A stretch of DNA of 64,000 nucleotides from Eubacterium sp. (GTDB lineage: Bacteria; Bacillota; Clostridia; Lachnospirales; Lachnospiraceae). A program made the position numbers and the translations under genes. Location: the NCBI GenBank assembly GCA_017477505.1, contig JAFUVQ010000015.1, positions 150,192 to 214,191 on the forward strand. Direction: 5' to 3'. Under the pieces are notes generated by a model, which was given only the letters and a program-made list of their open reading frames with translations, ran no database searches and was not told the DNA's origin. Below, piece after piece: positions 24,354 through 33,184 of this stretch (position 1 is the first letter of the stretch; each line of letters starts with the position of its first letter).

Positions 24354-24391
24354 CAGGGGTCATTCAAAAGTAATATGACCCCTGCCTTTTT
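24354..24391 (+). terminator. Intrinsic terminator after the lysozyme gene
   Basis: CAGGGGTCAT (24354-24363) and ATGACCCCTG (24375-24384) form a perfect 10-bp stem followed by CC and five T residues. Confidence 0.9.
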
Positions 24392-24501
24392 GTAATGGAT
24401 TGTTGATAATATGTTGGTCGTGTGTTGACGGGTTGTTGATAACCCTGAAAAACGAGGCAACAAACACTAGCAAAGTACATGTTTTTCTCACAATTTTTCA
24501 T

Positions 24502-24530
24502 TTGAATAAAAGCTTTTTTATAGCTATCAT
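24502..24530 (+). promoter_or_regulatory. Promoter candidate for the VaFE surface protein gene
   Basis: TTGAAT (24502-24507), a 17-bp spacer and TATCAT (24525-24530); the leader would be about 165 nt. Nothing else recognisable is seen in 24392-24501. Confidence 0.5.
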
Positions 24531-24560
24531 ATTAGTAAGAAATCTTAATCGAATCATCCC

Positions 24561-24592
24561 CATATACCTGTAACCCAAACTGCAGGTATATG
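24561..24592 (+). promoter_or_regulatory. Perfect 10-bp hairpin in the leader of the surface protein gene
   Basis: CATATACCTG (24561-24570) pairs with CAGGTATATG (24583-24592) around a 12-nt loop; a pyrimidine-rich stretch follows. It could be an attenuator-like or stability element. Confidence 0.5.
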
Positions 24593-24702
24593 TCTTGTAT
24601 TTCTCTTTGTTTGAGCAGCCGCTTCTGAGGTGGGATAATTGGGAACCCGCTTCAGATGCAAAATTCATGCTTTATATTGGGATAGGAAAAGGAGAAAGAG
24701 AA

Positions 24703-27291
24703 ATGAAGAAGATTACGATTAGATTGATCGGTTTTATGATGGCACTGTTCATCGTGGCAGGGATAATCTGCCCTGTTAATGTATTTGCAGAAAGTGGCAT
24801 GACAGTTGGTGACACGACAGTTGGTGGCATGACAGTTGGTGATACGACAGATGGTGGCATGACAGTTGGTGATACGACAGATGGTGACATGACAGTTGGT
24901 GATACGACAGATGGTGACATGACAGACGGCACCGGGATTCAAAAGCAGGTGCAGGAAACACTTGATCATGCTGAGGATGAGACAAAGGCTGTGACTGATA
25001 GTGATGTGTCGGATGATAATATGGCGGATGATAATGTGGCAGATGAAGAACTCTCCATCGAGGCAGATGATGAGGGAAAAGATATCTTCGGAGCGGGTGA
25101 TGCCGGAATCATAACCTGGAAGAGGGGCAGCCGCCAGGATGGTATCAGTTATCTTTACACAAGTTCATTTACAGGAAATACAGCTATCTGCATGGATCAT
25201 TTTCTTGCCGGGGCAAACCCCTCATCCGGAAGAGAAGAGATTCCTGTAAATGCATCCTACATCACTGACGGAGGATTGAAGAGACTCTTTTATTATACTA
25301 TGGTCATGCATCCGGACAGATATATCTTCCCGGAAGGCATAAGGGGAGAGATGAATCTTCATATAGCTGTCTGCATTCTCGGTGATGAGGCAAAAGTCAA
25401 GGCAGATGAACTCTATACGGGACTCAGCCCGGCAAACAAAAAGGATGTAGATAATCTGGTAAGTATAGCCAGAACAGGAAAGGATCCCGAAACAGGGAAA
25501 GAGATAAGCAGGAATATAACCCTTGTACTTCTTTCGCCGGCTATAGAAGGGGAGAGCAAGTGGCAGAGCTATATAAGTTACAGGCTGAATCCTGAAGGAA
25601 ACTATAGTTTTTCCATAAAAAAGAAATCAGCAGAGCCACTCTTCACAGATGACAGATCGGCATACAGCCTTAAAGGAACCCGTTACGGACTCTATATGAC
25701 GGAGGATGCCGCCAAGGAAACTAAGGACGCCAAAGGTTATTTTGATGTGGCCGAGGATGGGAGCTCGGCAGCTGTCGATGTTACTGCATTAATGAAAAGA
25801 GACAGTAATGATGTGCTCCAGGATACATTATTCTATGTAAGGGAACTTACAGCCGGCAAGGGTTATACACTGGATACATCCGTGCATAAGGCTGTTGTTC
25901 ATGTAAATGACAGGAACACTGTTGTGCTGGATGTTACGGATGTACCCGTAAAAGGCGGCATTTCATTTATCAAAAAAGAAATCGGAACTGACAGAGAACT
26001 GGGCGGTATAGGCTTTAAGATAAGTTCAAAAGAGACAAATGAAATCTGGGATGTTGTGACAGATGATACAGGAAAGGCATCAACGGGAGAGGTTCTTCCT
26101 CTTGGAAATTATACGCTTTCAGAACTTCCGGGAGATGCAAATGAAGAGCTTCAGCTTATTCAGGATATTGATTTTGCAGTGGATAAACAGGGGACCGTAA
26201 GCCTCGGGATTAAGGATGGAGAGGATGGTGTCATCTATGACGCGCCTAAGCCATTTATAAAGACACTGGCCGAAGTGGAAGGAACCGGCTCCAAATTTGC
26301 TCCGCAGTCGGGAATTGTTACCATAGCCGATAAAGTCAGCTATAGTTTCCTTAAAGCCGGGACCGGGTTTACACTCAAAGGTTATCTTATGGTAAAGTCT
26401 GAGGATGGTCAATCAGTGGAAAATGTAATGCAGGATGGAAAGACAGTTACTGCCGTAACCACGTTTAAAACATCTGATAAATATGAGAAATCCGTGTATG
26501 AAGTATGCGGAACCGAGACGGTTAAGTTTGAAAATCTTGATCTTTCCGCTTATGCAGGAAAGGAACTGGTTGTTTTTGAAGAACTGTATATAGGGACAGA
26601 GGACGATATTGAGAATCCTGTAACACATTATCCTGATTCCGACAGCGGAGCTCTTTTCCCGATAGAACATAAGGATATCTCGGATACGGATCAGACCATA
26701 TATGTACCTTTGCTTTCAACAACGGCAGGACCGAAGGATAAAGATAAGGGAATTACAAAAGATAACATTTCATTTATTGATACAGTTGTTTATACAAATC
26801 TGAAGCCTGATACGGATTTCACTATAGTCGGTACTGTATATGACAGGGAAACCGGCGAAAAGCTCATGCTGGGCGGGGCAGAAGTTACATCAAAACGGGA
26901 ACTGCATACCGGTTCAGATGAAAACGGGCTGAAGTCGGCAGGTGAGATAGTGGTAGAATTTGATATAGACAGCAAATACTATGACGAGATTGCCGGAAAG
27001 ACTCTGGTATGCTTTGAAAGATGCTATGACTCGGATGGAAATCTTATGGCACTGCACGAGGATATTGATTACGTAGGGCAGTCTGTTAATATACCTGAAA
27101 AGGAGAAACCGCCGGTTAAGCCGACTCCTCCTAAGAGTGAGACACCTAAGCCGAAACCATCTCCGAAGACAGGAGACGGAACACCGGTAGCTGCAGCGGC
27201 AGCGGTAATGTGCCTTGCAGTTGCAGGAGCAATGATGGTTCTTATGTTCAAGTCTCGCGGGCGAGACCTGGCGCAGGATCAGGGTAATTAA
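24703..27291 (+). CDS. Sortase-anchored VaFE-repeat surface protein with thioester-like domain
   Basis: The 862-residue product starts at ATG 24703 (GGAGAAAG upstream); the frame is open from 24595 but lacks a start signal. A signal peptide (ITIRLIGFMMALFIVAGIIC) is followed by four 10-residue repeats (MTVGDTTDGG type). Residues about 130-310 resemble the TQXA thioester domain: the cysteine-side AICMDHF has C163. The expected Thr-Gln-x-Ala motif appears instead as LHIA at 219-222, so a Cys-Gln thioester may not form. Cna-B-type and VaFE domains follow, with VFEELY and VCFERCY as VaFE marks. The C-terminus has SPKTGD, a hydrophobic span and a short tail (KSRGR), a sortase-anchoring signal of the SPKTG type. 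It is probably an adhesin or pilin-like wall protein. No sortase gene is adjacent. Confidence 0.85.
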   Translation: MKKITIRLIGFMMALFIVAGIICPVNVFAESGMTVGDTTVGGMTVGDTTDGGMTVGDTTDGDMTVGDTTDGDMTDGTGIQKQVQETLDHAEDETKAVTDSDVSDDNMADDNVADEELSIEADDEGKDIFGAGDAGIITWKRGSRQDGISYLYTSSFTGNTAICMDHFLAGANPSSGREEIPVNASYITDGGLKRLFYYTMVMHPDRYIFPEGIRGEMNLHIAVCILGDEAKVKADELYTGLSPANKKDVDNLVSIARTGKDPETGKEISRNITLVLLSPAIEGESKWQSYISYRLNPEGNYSFSIKKKSAEPLFTDDRSAYSLKGTRYGLYMTEDAAKETKDAKGYFDVAEDGSSAAVDVTALMKRDSNDVLQDTLFYVRELTAGKGYTLDTSVHKAVVHVNDRNTVVLDVTDVPVKGGISFIKKEIGTDRELGGIGFKISSKETNEIWDVVTDDTGKASTGEVLPLGNYTLSELPGDANEELQLIQDIDFAVDKQGTVSLGIKDGEDGVIYDAPKPFIKTLAEVEGTGSKFAPQSGIVTIADKVSYSFLKAGTGFTLKGYLMVKSEDGQSVENVMQDGKTVTAVTTFKTSDKYEKSVYEVCGTETVKFENLDLSAYAGKELVVFEELYIGTEDDIENPVTHYPDSDSGALFPIEHKDISDTDQTIYVPLLSTTAGPKDKDKGITKDNISFIDTVVYTNLKPDTDFTIVGTVYDRETGEKLMLGGAEVTSKRELHTGSDENGLKSAGEIVVEFDIDSKYYDEIAGKTLVCFERCYDSDGNLMALHEDIDYVGQSVNIPEKEKPPVKPTPPKSETPKPKPSPKTGDGTPVAAAAAVMCLAVAGAMMVLMFKSRGRDLAQDQGN
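24801..24920 (+). repeat. Four 30-bp tandem repeats in the surface protein gene
   Basis: Units run GACAGTTGGTGATACGACAG plus 10 bases (24801, 24831, 24861, 24891). The last two are identical and the others differ by a few bases. Each encodes MTVGDTTDGG-like decapeptides, so copy-number change keeps the frame. Confidence 0.9.
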
Positions 27292-27326
27292 AACACCTGA
27301 AACAGAGGGGCTTCAATCAGTAGGAT

Positions 27327-27355
27327 TTGTTAAATCATATATTATGTGGTAGAAT
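27327..27355 (+). promoter_or_regulatory. Promoter candidate upstream of the cytidylyltransferase operon
   Basis: TTGTTA (27327-27332), a 17-bp spacer and TAGAAT (27350-27355). Transcripts would pass through the terminator at 27396 before reaching the gene. Confidence 0.5.
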
Positions 27356-27395
27356 AGACATCGATTTACGTTTTACTTAAGATTTGAAAGTGAGG

Positions 27396-27433
27396 AATCA
27401 GATGTCAGGATTGACACCTGACATCTGATTTTT
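27396..27433 (+). terminator. Strong intrinsic terminator, possibly an attenuator, before the cytidylyltransferase gene
   Basis: AATCAGATGTCAGG (27396-27409) and CCTGACATCTGATT (27417-27430) are a perfect 14-bp stem with a T run. It may end the surface-protein transcript or attenuate the next operon. Confidence 0.88.
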
Positions 27434-27443
27434 GTTTGCGAAT

Positions 27444-27504
27444 CATGAACGCCGCTGACCGGTTATGAAGAGGTGTTTATGCATCGTGAGCGCCACTGAC
27501 TTAT
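27444..27504 (+). repeat. Imperfect direct repeat holding two very short ORFs
   Basis: CATGAACGCCGCTGAC and CGTGAGCGCCACTGAC are imperfect copies about 42 bp apart. The first contains ATG-ORF MNAADRL, and the second follows AGAGGTG and contains MHRERH. Whether these are translated is unknown. Confidence 0.3.
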
Positions 27505-27521
27505 GATAATGGAGGTTGGAT

Positions 27522-28244
27522 ATGAATATAGCAGTTATAATCGCAGGCGGGACAGGAGCACGTATGGCTCAGGATATTCCGAAGCAGTTTATAAATGTAC
27601 ATGATAAGCCTGTACTTATATATACTCTTGAGGGCTTTCAGAGACATCCTATGATTGACGCCATAGAGCTGGTTTGTATAGACGGTTGGGAAGAGATAGC
27701 CAGAGCATATGCGAAGCAGTTCAATATCGATAAGCTGAAATGGATAATTAAGGGCGGCGGCTCTGCTCAGGAATCCATCAGAAACGGGGTATATAATCTT
27801 GAAGGCAAGGCCGGTAAGGATGACATAATCGTTATACATGACGGTATCAGGCCTATGATCGATTCGGATGTTCTTACGGACGTCATAAAGGTTGCCGGTG
27901 AGTACGGAAATGCGGTTACATCAATGCCTTACAATGAGCAGATTTTTAAGGTTGATCCGGATGATCCGACTACAACTGTTGAGTATATCCCGAGAGAAAC
28001 TCTTAGAAGAGTATCAACACCTCAGGCATATAAATTCGACCTTCTGGATGGGGCATATCACAAGGCATTTGAAGAAGAGATAGGAATCTACGGCTCATCA
28101 TATACAAATACCATGATGGTTGAACTGGGAATAAGGCTTCATTTCGCTGCGGGATCGGACAAGAATATCAAGCTTACTACCAAAGATGACCTGGAGACCT
28201 TTAAGGCATATCTTGATTCGGGACTTGATTCCTGGATTAAGTAG
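27522..28244 (+). CDS. IspD/TarI-family CTP:polyol-phosphate cytidylyltransferase
   Basis: The 240-residue enzyme transfers CMP to a sugar-alcohol phosphate. AVIIAGGTGARMAQDIPKQF is the CTP-binding start, VIHDGIRPMID carries the conserved aspartate and arginine, and STPQAYKFDLL and TTKDDLETFKAYL are late family motifs. IspD (isoprenoid pathway) and TarI (CDP-ribitol for teichoic acid) are hard to separate by sequence. The two following genes, an SDR and a TagF-like polymerase, favour a TarI-like role in a wall polymer, although the IspD function may be needed too. ATG 27522 has GGAGG 6 bases upstream; the TTG six bases before it is not favoured. Confidence 0.85.
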   Translation: MNIAVIIAGGTGARMAQDIPKQFINVHDKPVLIYTLEGFQRHPMIDAIELVCIDGWEEIARAYAKQFNIDKLKWIIKGGGSAQESIRNGVYNLEGKAGKDDIIVIHDGIRPMIDSDVLTDVIKVAGEYGNAVTSMPYNEQIFKVDPDDPTTTVEYIPRETLRRVSTPQAYKFDLLDGAYHKAFEEEIGIYGSSYTNTMMVELGIRLHFAAGSDKNIKLTTKDDLETFKAYLDSGLDSWIK

Positions 28245-28300
28245 ACAGGTTATCTCGAGGATAAACCAATTGACAACATATGACGAGGGAAGATATTGAT

Positions 28301-29359
28301 ATGGGTACATTATACGACAGCAGTTTATACATGGAGGATGTGGCATACGTCGCAGGAAAGGACTATCCCTTCGAGAAACTCAGCGGAAGTTCATTTGTGA
28401 TATCAGGAGCTACCGGAATGGTCGGGAGCTTCCTCATAGATGTTATTATGAAGAAAAATGCCGGGGAAGGGCTCGGCTGTCATATCTATGCTTTAGGAAG
28501 AAATGAAGAGCGTTTTCTTGAACGCTTCAATCCGTACAGAGACAGTGAATTTCTTCATTTCATAAAGGCGGATCTGAGCAGGGATTCAGAGATAGATGTT
28601 CCTGCAGCTGATTATGTACTTCATGCTGCCAGCAATACACATCCCCTTCAGTATTCGGGAGATCCCGTGGGAACCATTATGACAAATATCATGGGAACGG
28701 ATACACTTCTCAGACTGGCTGCGGCAAAGAAGGCAAAAAGGTTTATCTTTGCATCATCAGTAGAGATATATGGTGAAAATACCGGTGATACAGACAGCTT
28801 CGACGAGTCTTATCTTGGATATATCGATTGTAATACCATGAGAGCGGGTTATCCTGAAAGTAAGAGATGCGGAGAGACTCTCTGTCAGGCATATAAGGCG
28901 GCTGAGGGACTTGATATAGTCATACCGCGTCTTTCGAGACTTTACGGACCTACAATGCTGAAGAGTGACAGCAAGGCTATCTCACAGTTCATTAAGAAAG
29001 GCGTTAACAGAGAGGATATTATCCTCAAATCCGAGGGAACTCAGCTTTATTCTTACACATATATTGCAGATGCCGTTGCGGCACTGCTTTTCATACTTTT
29101 CAACGGAGAAAACGGTGAGGCTTATAACATTGTCGGCAAAGATTCCGATCTGATGCTTAAGGAGCTTGCCGGAATTATAGCTTCTTACGCCGGTACAAGC
29201 GTTACATTTGAATTACCGTCGGAAAAAGAGAGGGCAGGTTACAGCACTGCTACCAGAGCAACGCTGAACGGGCATAAACTTAAGGACCTGGGCTTCAGTC
29301 CTGAATATGATATGAAGTCAGGGCTTACAAGAACCATAGAGATTATCAGAGGCTTATAG
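28301..29359 (+). CDS. NAD-dependent epimerase/dehydratase (extended SDR)
   Basis: The N-terminal Rossmann motif is GATGMVGSFL. The active site reads SSVEIYG with YPESKRCGE (YxxxK), and RLYGPTML and IADAVAAL follow, all standard for nucleotide-sugar epimerases and dehydratases. The reaction is probably on a nucleotide-activated sugar or polyol, in line with its place between a cytidylyltransferase and a polymerase; the substrate is not known. ATG 28301 has GAGGGA 10 bases upstream and is preferred over the in-frame ATG at 28280, giving 352 residues. The TagF-like gene begins one base after the stop codon. Confidence 0.85.
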   Translation: MGTLYDSSLYMEDVAYVAGKDYPFEKLSGSSFVISGATGMVGSFLIDVIMKKNAGEGLGCHIYALGRNEERFLERFNPYRDSEFLHFIKADLSRDSEIDVPAADYVLHAASNTHPLQYSGDPVGTIMTNIMGTDTLLRLAAAKKAKRFIFASSVEIYGENTGDTDSFDESYLGYIDCNTMRAGYPESKRCGETLCQAYKAAEGLDIVIPRLSRLYGPTMLKSDSKAISQFIKKGVNREDIILKSEGTQLYSYTYIADAVAALLFILFNGENGEAYNIVGKDSDLMLKELAGIIASYAGTSVTFELPSEKERAGYSTATRATLNGHKLKDLGFSPEYDMKSGLTRTIEIIRGL

Positions 29360-29360
29360 A

Positions 29361-31850
29361 ATGAGTTTAAGACAGAGCTATCAAAGGAAAGAAGAAAGGC
29401 ACTCGCCGTTACATCAGGAATTCCTTAAAAATTTCTTTTATTTCAAAAGAGATATCAAGAAGTTTTGTTTCTTTAAGATTTTAGTCCCCCTTAAATATAA
29501 AAAGGCAGGGCTCCGTCCTGTGCAGGATAATAAGGTCGTATTTATGGAGCTTACGGCTCCGGAATTATCCGATAATTACAAGCTTATCTATAACAGGCTT
29601 GTTTCGGAGTACGACCTTGATATTCATGTTCATTTTCTGATGCAGGGACGTGTAAAAAAGGACGAACTCTACAGAAGACAGATTGCATATATTAAAGATG
29701 CTGCTACGGCGAAGTATATCATCCTGAATGACAGCTATAATGTATCAGGTACAATCAGGAAGAGGAAGGGCATGCACATTATGAATACCTGGCATGCCGC
29801 AGGAGCTTTCAAGAAATTCGGATTCAGTATAGCTGACAAGAAGTTCGGAATGGATCGCCATGAGATGAAGCAGTTTCCGCTCCATCCAAAGTATGATCTT
29901 GTGACTGTCAGCAGTCCCGAGGTTGAATGGGCCTATGTAGAAGCCATGGGTAAGGAAAAGGAGAGAGATTGCGTAAAGGGCATAGGCATAAGCAGGTCTG
30001 ATATTTTCTATGACGAGGACTTCAGGAAAAATGCAAGAGAGCATTTTAAACAGCTGTTTCCGGGTGCAGAAGGAAAGAAGGTAATACTCTATGCACCTAC
30101 CTTCAGAGGACATGTTAAGGATGCCGAGTCGCCGGATATGCTGGATATTCCTATGCTGAAAAATGAACTGTCAAAGGATTATGTCCTTGTGACAAAGCAC
30201 CATCCTTTTGTCAGGAAACGTCCTGTTATTGATGATGCCGACAGGGATTTTGCCATGGATATGAGTGACCTCATGTCCATTGAAGAGCTTCTTTCGGTAG
30301 CTGATATCTGTATATCGGATTATTCGTCACTGATATTTGAGTTCTCACTTTTTGAGAAACCGATGATATTCTATGTATATGACCTTGCAAACTATTTTGA
30401 CTGGAGAGGCTTTTACTATGAGTTTAAAGACCTGGCTCCGGGACCGATATGCTATACAAACAAGGAGCTTCTTGAGAATATCAGGAAGACCGAGACGGGA
30501 TGGGATTCCGGCAGGGTAAAGGCATTCCGTCAGAAGTTCATGTCTTCATGCGACGGTCATGCCACAGATAAGATATTCAAAGAATTCTTCGGCACAGAAC
30601 TGGAAAAGTATAAGAGAAAGACACCTATTGAGGGTGATTTCAGTACTCTTCCGAGAGAGTTCCCGTTTTATGAATATACAGAAAGACAGGCCCGTCTTCT
30701 TAGAATAAAGGGTATAGTTGCGAAAAAATATGACAGCCTGAAACAGCAGCCGGTTGACCTTAGAACGGCAGCACTTCTGATCGATGAGAATACGGATGCT
30801 GATTCCTATACAGGGCTTATAGCTGCGGCTGAGAAGGCAGGAATAAAGATCATCAATGATATGGAGATAAATGAGAAGAATGCCGCGGAGTATGCAGCCA
30901 TGCTTGCGCAGGCATCGACATTCTTTGTAGCGGGAGAACCGTATATACTCCGTATGATAGATATCAGACCTGAAACCAGAGTAGTTGAACTCTGCCCGGA
31001 GGGCATTACATTTTATAAAAAATGGAATGAATCGAATGAAGTTATTGCCGGAGTATACAGGGATGACAAAATATCATTTCCTGTTCATACCGAATATGAC
31101 GGAATCATAGCAGTGGGACAGGATACATCGGAAATCCGGGGAATCTGTATGAAGAATTACAGATGCAGCGATGCAGTTAAGGTTTATGATACAGGAAATC
31201 CGAGAAATGATATCTTCCTGGATAAAGAGTTCCGCAGGGAAGCTAAAGAATTTCTCAGAAAGATAGTTCCGGAGACAGAGACTAAAAAAGTAATACTTAT
31301 GATGCCAAAGGAAAGAGTAGGACTCGATAACCTGCTCAGCGATTTTCTCAGGTACTCACATGAATACCTTGCAGATGAATATGTAGTTATAGTTGATACG
31401 AAGGATGAGAAACTGATTCCGGAATATCTGGATGGCTACGCAGTCAGCCCTTATGTAAGGCTGATGAATAAAGCAGCAGAGGGAATTGATATATTGGCTG
31501 AATATGGTGACAGAGAGCTTACAGTAAATATGCTTATAGCGGCTGCTGATGCTGTGATTTCAGATTACAGAGAAGAGGCGGTATTTGCAGTGTCAGGGGA
31601 TAAGCCTTTATATATTTATACACCTGATATATCAACCTTCAGGAAGAAGAGCGGCCTTTCGGATGATTTTGAAAAGGTATATGATGGACTGCTCTTTAGT
31701 GACAGGAAAGCTCTTACAACGGCTGTTAAGAAAGATGACAGGAAGAGTATGGAAGAAGCGATGCGCCGGATAAAGGATACATATCTTATGGGTTGTGACG
31801 GGCGTGCTTCTGAAAGGCTTATTGAGAATATTATAAGAGGAGGAAAATAA
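29361..31850 (+). CDS. TagF/TarL-like CDP-glycerol(ribitol) glycerophosphotransferase with a degenerate second copy
   Basis: This 829-residue protein should add polyol-phosphate units to a growing wall polymer on the cytoplasmic face. The first half (about 60-430) is a complete TagF-type domain: TWHAAGAFKKFG with H145, the pair TKHHPF at H280/H281, and SDYSSLIFEFSLFEKPMIFY. The second half (about 460-829) repeats the fold: NPRNDIFLDKEFRREAKEF parallels SRSDIFYDEDFRKNAREHF, and VILMMPKER parallels VILYAPTFR. Its HH site has become VDTKDEKL, and SDYSSL has become SDYREE, so it is probably non-catalytic. Gene spacing (1 bp on each side) indicates one operon. Whether the polymer is glycerol- or ribitol-based is unknown. 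Confidence 0.85.
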   Translation: MSLRQSYQRKEERHSPLHQEFLKNFFYFKRDIKKFCFFKILVPLKYKKAGLRPVQDNKVVFMELTAPELSDNYKLIYNRLVSEYDLDIHVHFLMQGRVKKDELYRRQIAYIKDAATAKYIILNDSYNVSGTIRKRKGMHIMNTWHAAGAFKKFGFSIADKKFGMDRHEMKQFPLHPKYDLVTVSSPEVEWAYVEAMGKEKERDCVKGIGISRSDIFYDEDFRKNAREHFKQLFPGAEGKKVILYAPTFRGHVKDAESPDMLDIPMLKNELSKDYVLVTKHHPFVRKRPVIDDADRDFAMDMSDLMSIEELLSVADICISDYSSLIFEFSLFEKPMIFYVYDLANYFDWRGFYYEFKDLAPGPICYTNKELLENIRKTETGWDSGRVKAFRQKFMSSCDGHATDKIFKEFFGTELEKYKRKTPIEGDFSTLPREFPFYEYTERQARLLRIKGIVAKKYDSLKQQPVDLRTAALLIDENTDADSYTGLIAAAEKAGIKIINDMEINEKNAAEYAAMLAQASTFFVAGEPYILRMIDIRPETRVVELCPEGITFYKKWNESNEVIAGVYRDDKISFPVHTEYDGIIAVGQDTSEIRGICMKNYRCSDAVKVYDTGNPRNDIFLDKEFRREAKEFLRKIVPETETKKVILMMPKERVGLDNLLSDFLRYSHEYLADEYVVIVDTKDEKLIPEYLDGYAVSPYVRLMNKAAEGIDILAEYGDRELTVNMLIAAADAVISDYREEAVFAVSGDKPLYIYTPDISTFRKKSGLSDDFEKVYDGLLFSDRKALTTAVKKDDRKSMEEAMRRIKDTYLMGCDGRASERLIENIIRGGK

Positions 31851-31851
31851 A

Positions 31852-33162
31852 ATGTGGTACGAAGACAGTGTGTTTTATCAGATTTATCCGCTTGGATTCT
31901 GCGGAGCTCCATATGAGAATGACGGTGTTCAGGAATCAAGGATACTTAAGGTTATTGACTGGATTCCTCATATGAAGAAACTGGGAATAAATGCTATATA
32001 TTTCTCACCGGTATTTGAGTCTGATACCCATGGATATAATACAAGGGATTATGGACTCATTGATAAGAGACTCGGTACAAATGATGACTTTAAGAAGGTC
32101 TGTGACGAGCTTCACAAGGAAGGTATAAGGGTTGTACTGGATGGAGTATTCAACCATGTAGGAAGAGGATTTTTTGCATTTAAGGATGTGCAGGAGAAAA
32201 AATGGGATTCACCTTATAAGGACTGGTTCCATATCTCATTTGACGGGAATTCCAATTATAATGACGGCTTCTGGTATGAAGGCTGGGAAGGACATTTCGA
32301 CCTGGTAAAGCTTAACCTCAGAAATCCTGCAGTTAAGGATCATATATTTGACAAGATAAGATACTGGGTATCTGAATTCGGAATCGATGGACTGCGTCTT
32401 GACGTGGCATACTGCCTTGACAGAGATTTCCTGAAGGATCTCAGAAGAGTAGCAGAAAGCATCAGCCCTGATTTCCTTCTTCTGGGTGAACTTCTCCACG
32501 GAGATTATAATCAGTTTGTAAATGGGGAGATGCTTCACAGTGCAACTAATTATGCATGCTATAAGGGACTTTTCTCAAGCTTCAACTGCATGAATATGTT
32601 TGAGATAGTCAATACTCTGATTCAGCAGTTCGGACCTGAGAACTGGAGCTGGTACAGGGGTAAGCACTTCCTTTCATTTGTAGATAATCATGATGTGACC
32701 AGGATTGCAAGTAATCTTCAGAATCCGGCTCACCTTCCGCTCATTTATACACTCATGTTCGGAATGCCGGGTATACCGTGCGTTTATTATGGAAGTGAAT
32801 GGGGAACCGAGGCCAGAAAGGAAGAAGGGGATCCTGCCCTCAGAGTATCTTTTGAGAAACCTCAGTGGAACAGCCTTACGGATCATATAGCAAAACTTGC
32901 GGAGATAGAGAAGAATAGTGAAGCTCTCTGTCATGGAAGCTTCAGATCGGTAGTTCTCACAAATCATCAGTGCATATTTGAGAGAAAATCAGAACATGAG
33001 AGAATACTTGTGGCTATAAATGCAAGTGACCAGGAATATACAGCTCACTTCGATGCAGGCTGTGGTATGGCAGATGAACTGCTGACCGGAACGAAGCATG
33101 ACTTCGGAGGCGGTTCAGTCCTTCCGCCATACAGCTCACAGATATGGAAAATGGAAAGATAG
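31852..33162 (+). CDS. GH13 alpha-amylase family glycosidase (maltodextrin/cyclomaltodextrin type)
   Basis: The 436-residue protein has the GH13 barrel and no signal peptide, so it acts inside the cell. The predicted catalytic residues are D184 in GLRLDVAY, E213 in LLGELLHG and D281 in FVDNHDVTR; region I is DGVFNHVG. The short length and FHISFDGNSNYNDGFWYEGWEG fit intracellular maltogenic or dextrin-hydrolysing enzymes. It begins one base after the TagF-like stop, behind GAGGAGG, so it is cotranscribed with wall-polymer genes. That is odd unless the polymer carries glucose or the operon has a read-through role. It converges with the minus-strand gene 22 bases away, and no terminator is visible between them. 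Confidence 0.9.
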   Translation: MWYEDSVFYQIYPLGFCGAPYENDGVQESRILKVIDWIPHMKKLGINAIYFSPVFESDTHGYNTRDYGLIDKRLGTNDDFKKVCDELHKEGIRVVLDGVFNHVGRGFFAFKDVQEKKWDSPYKDWFHISFDGNSNYNDGFWYEGWEGHFDLVKLNLRNPAVKDHIFDKIRYWVSEFGIDGLRLDVAYCLDRDFLKDLRRVAESISPDFLLLGELLHGDYNQFVNGEMLHSATNYACYKGLFSSFNCMNMFEIVNTLIQQFGPENWSWYRGKHFLSFVDNHDVTRIASNLQNPAHLPLIYTLMFGMPGIPCVYYGSEWGTEARKEEGDPALRVSFEKPQWNSLTDHIAKLAEIEKNSEALCHGSFRSVVLTNHQCIFERKSEHERILVAINASDQEYTAHFDAGCGMADELLTGTKHDFGGGSVLPPYSSQIWKMER

Positions 33163-33184
33163 GTTTTGGTAATGCCATGTAATG

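Noticed and set aside
24595-24702. N-terminal extension of the surface protein
   Set aside because: The signal peptide begins at ATG 24703 behind GGAGAAAG; the extension would bury it.
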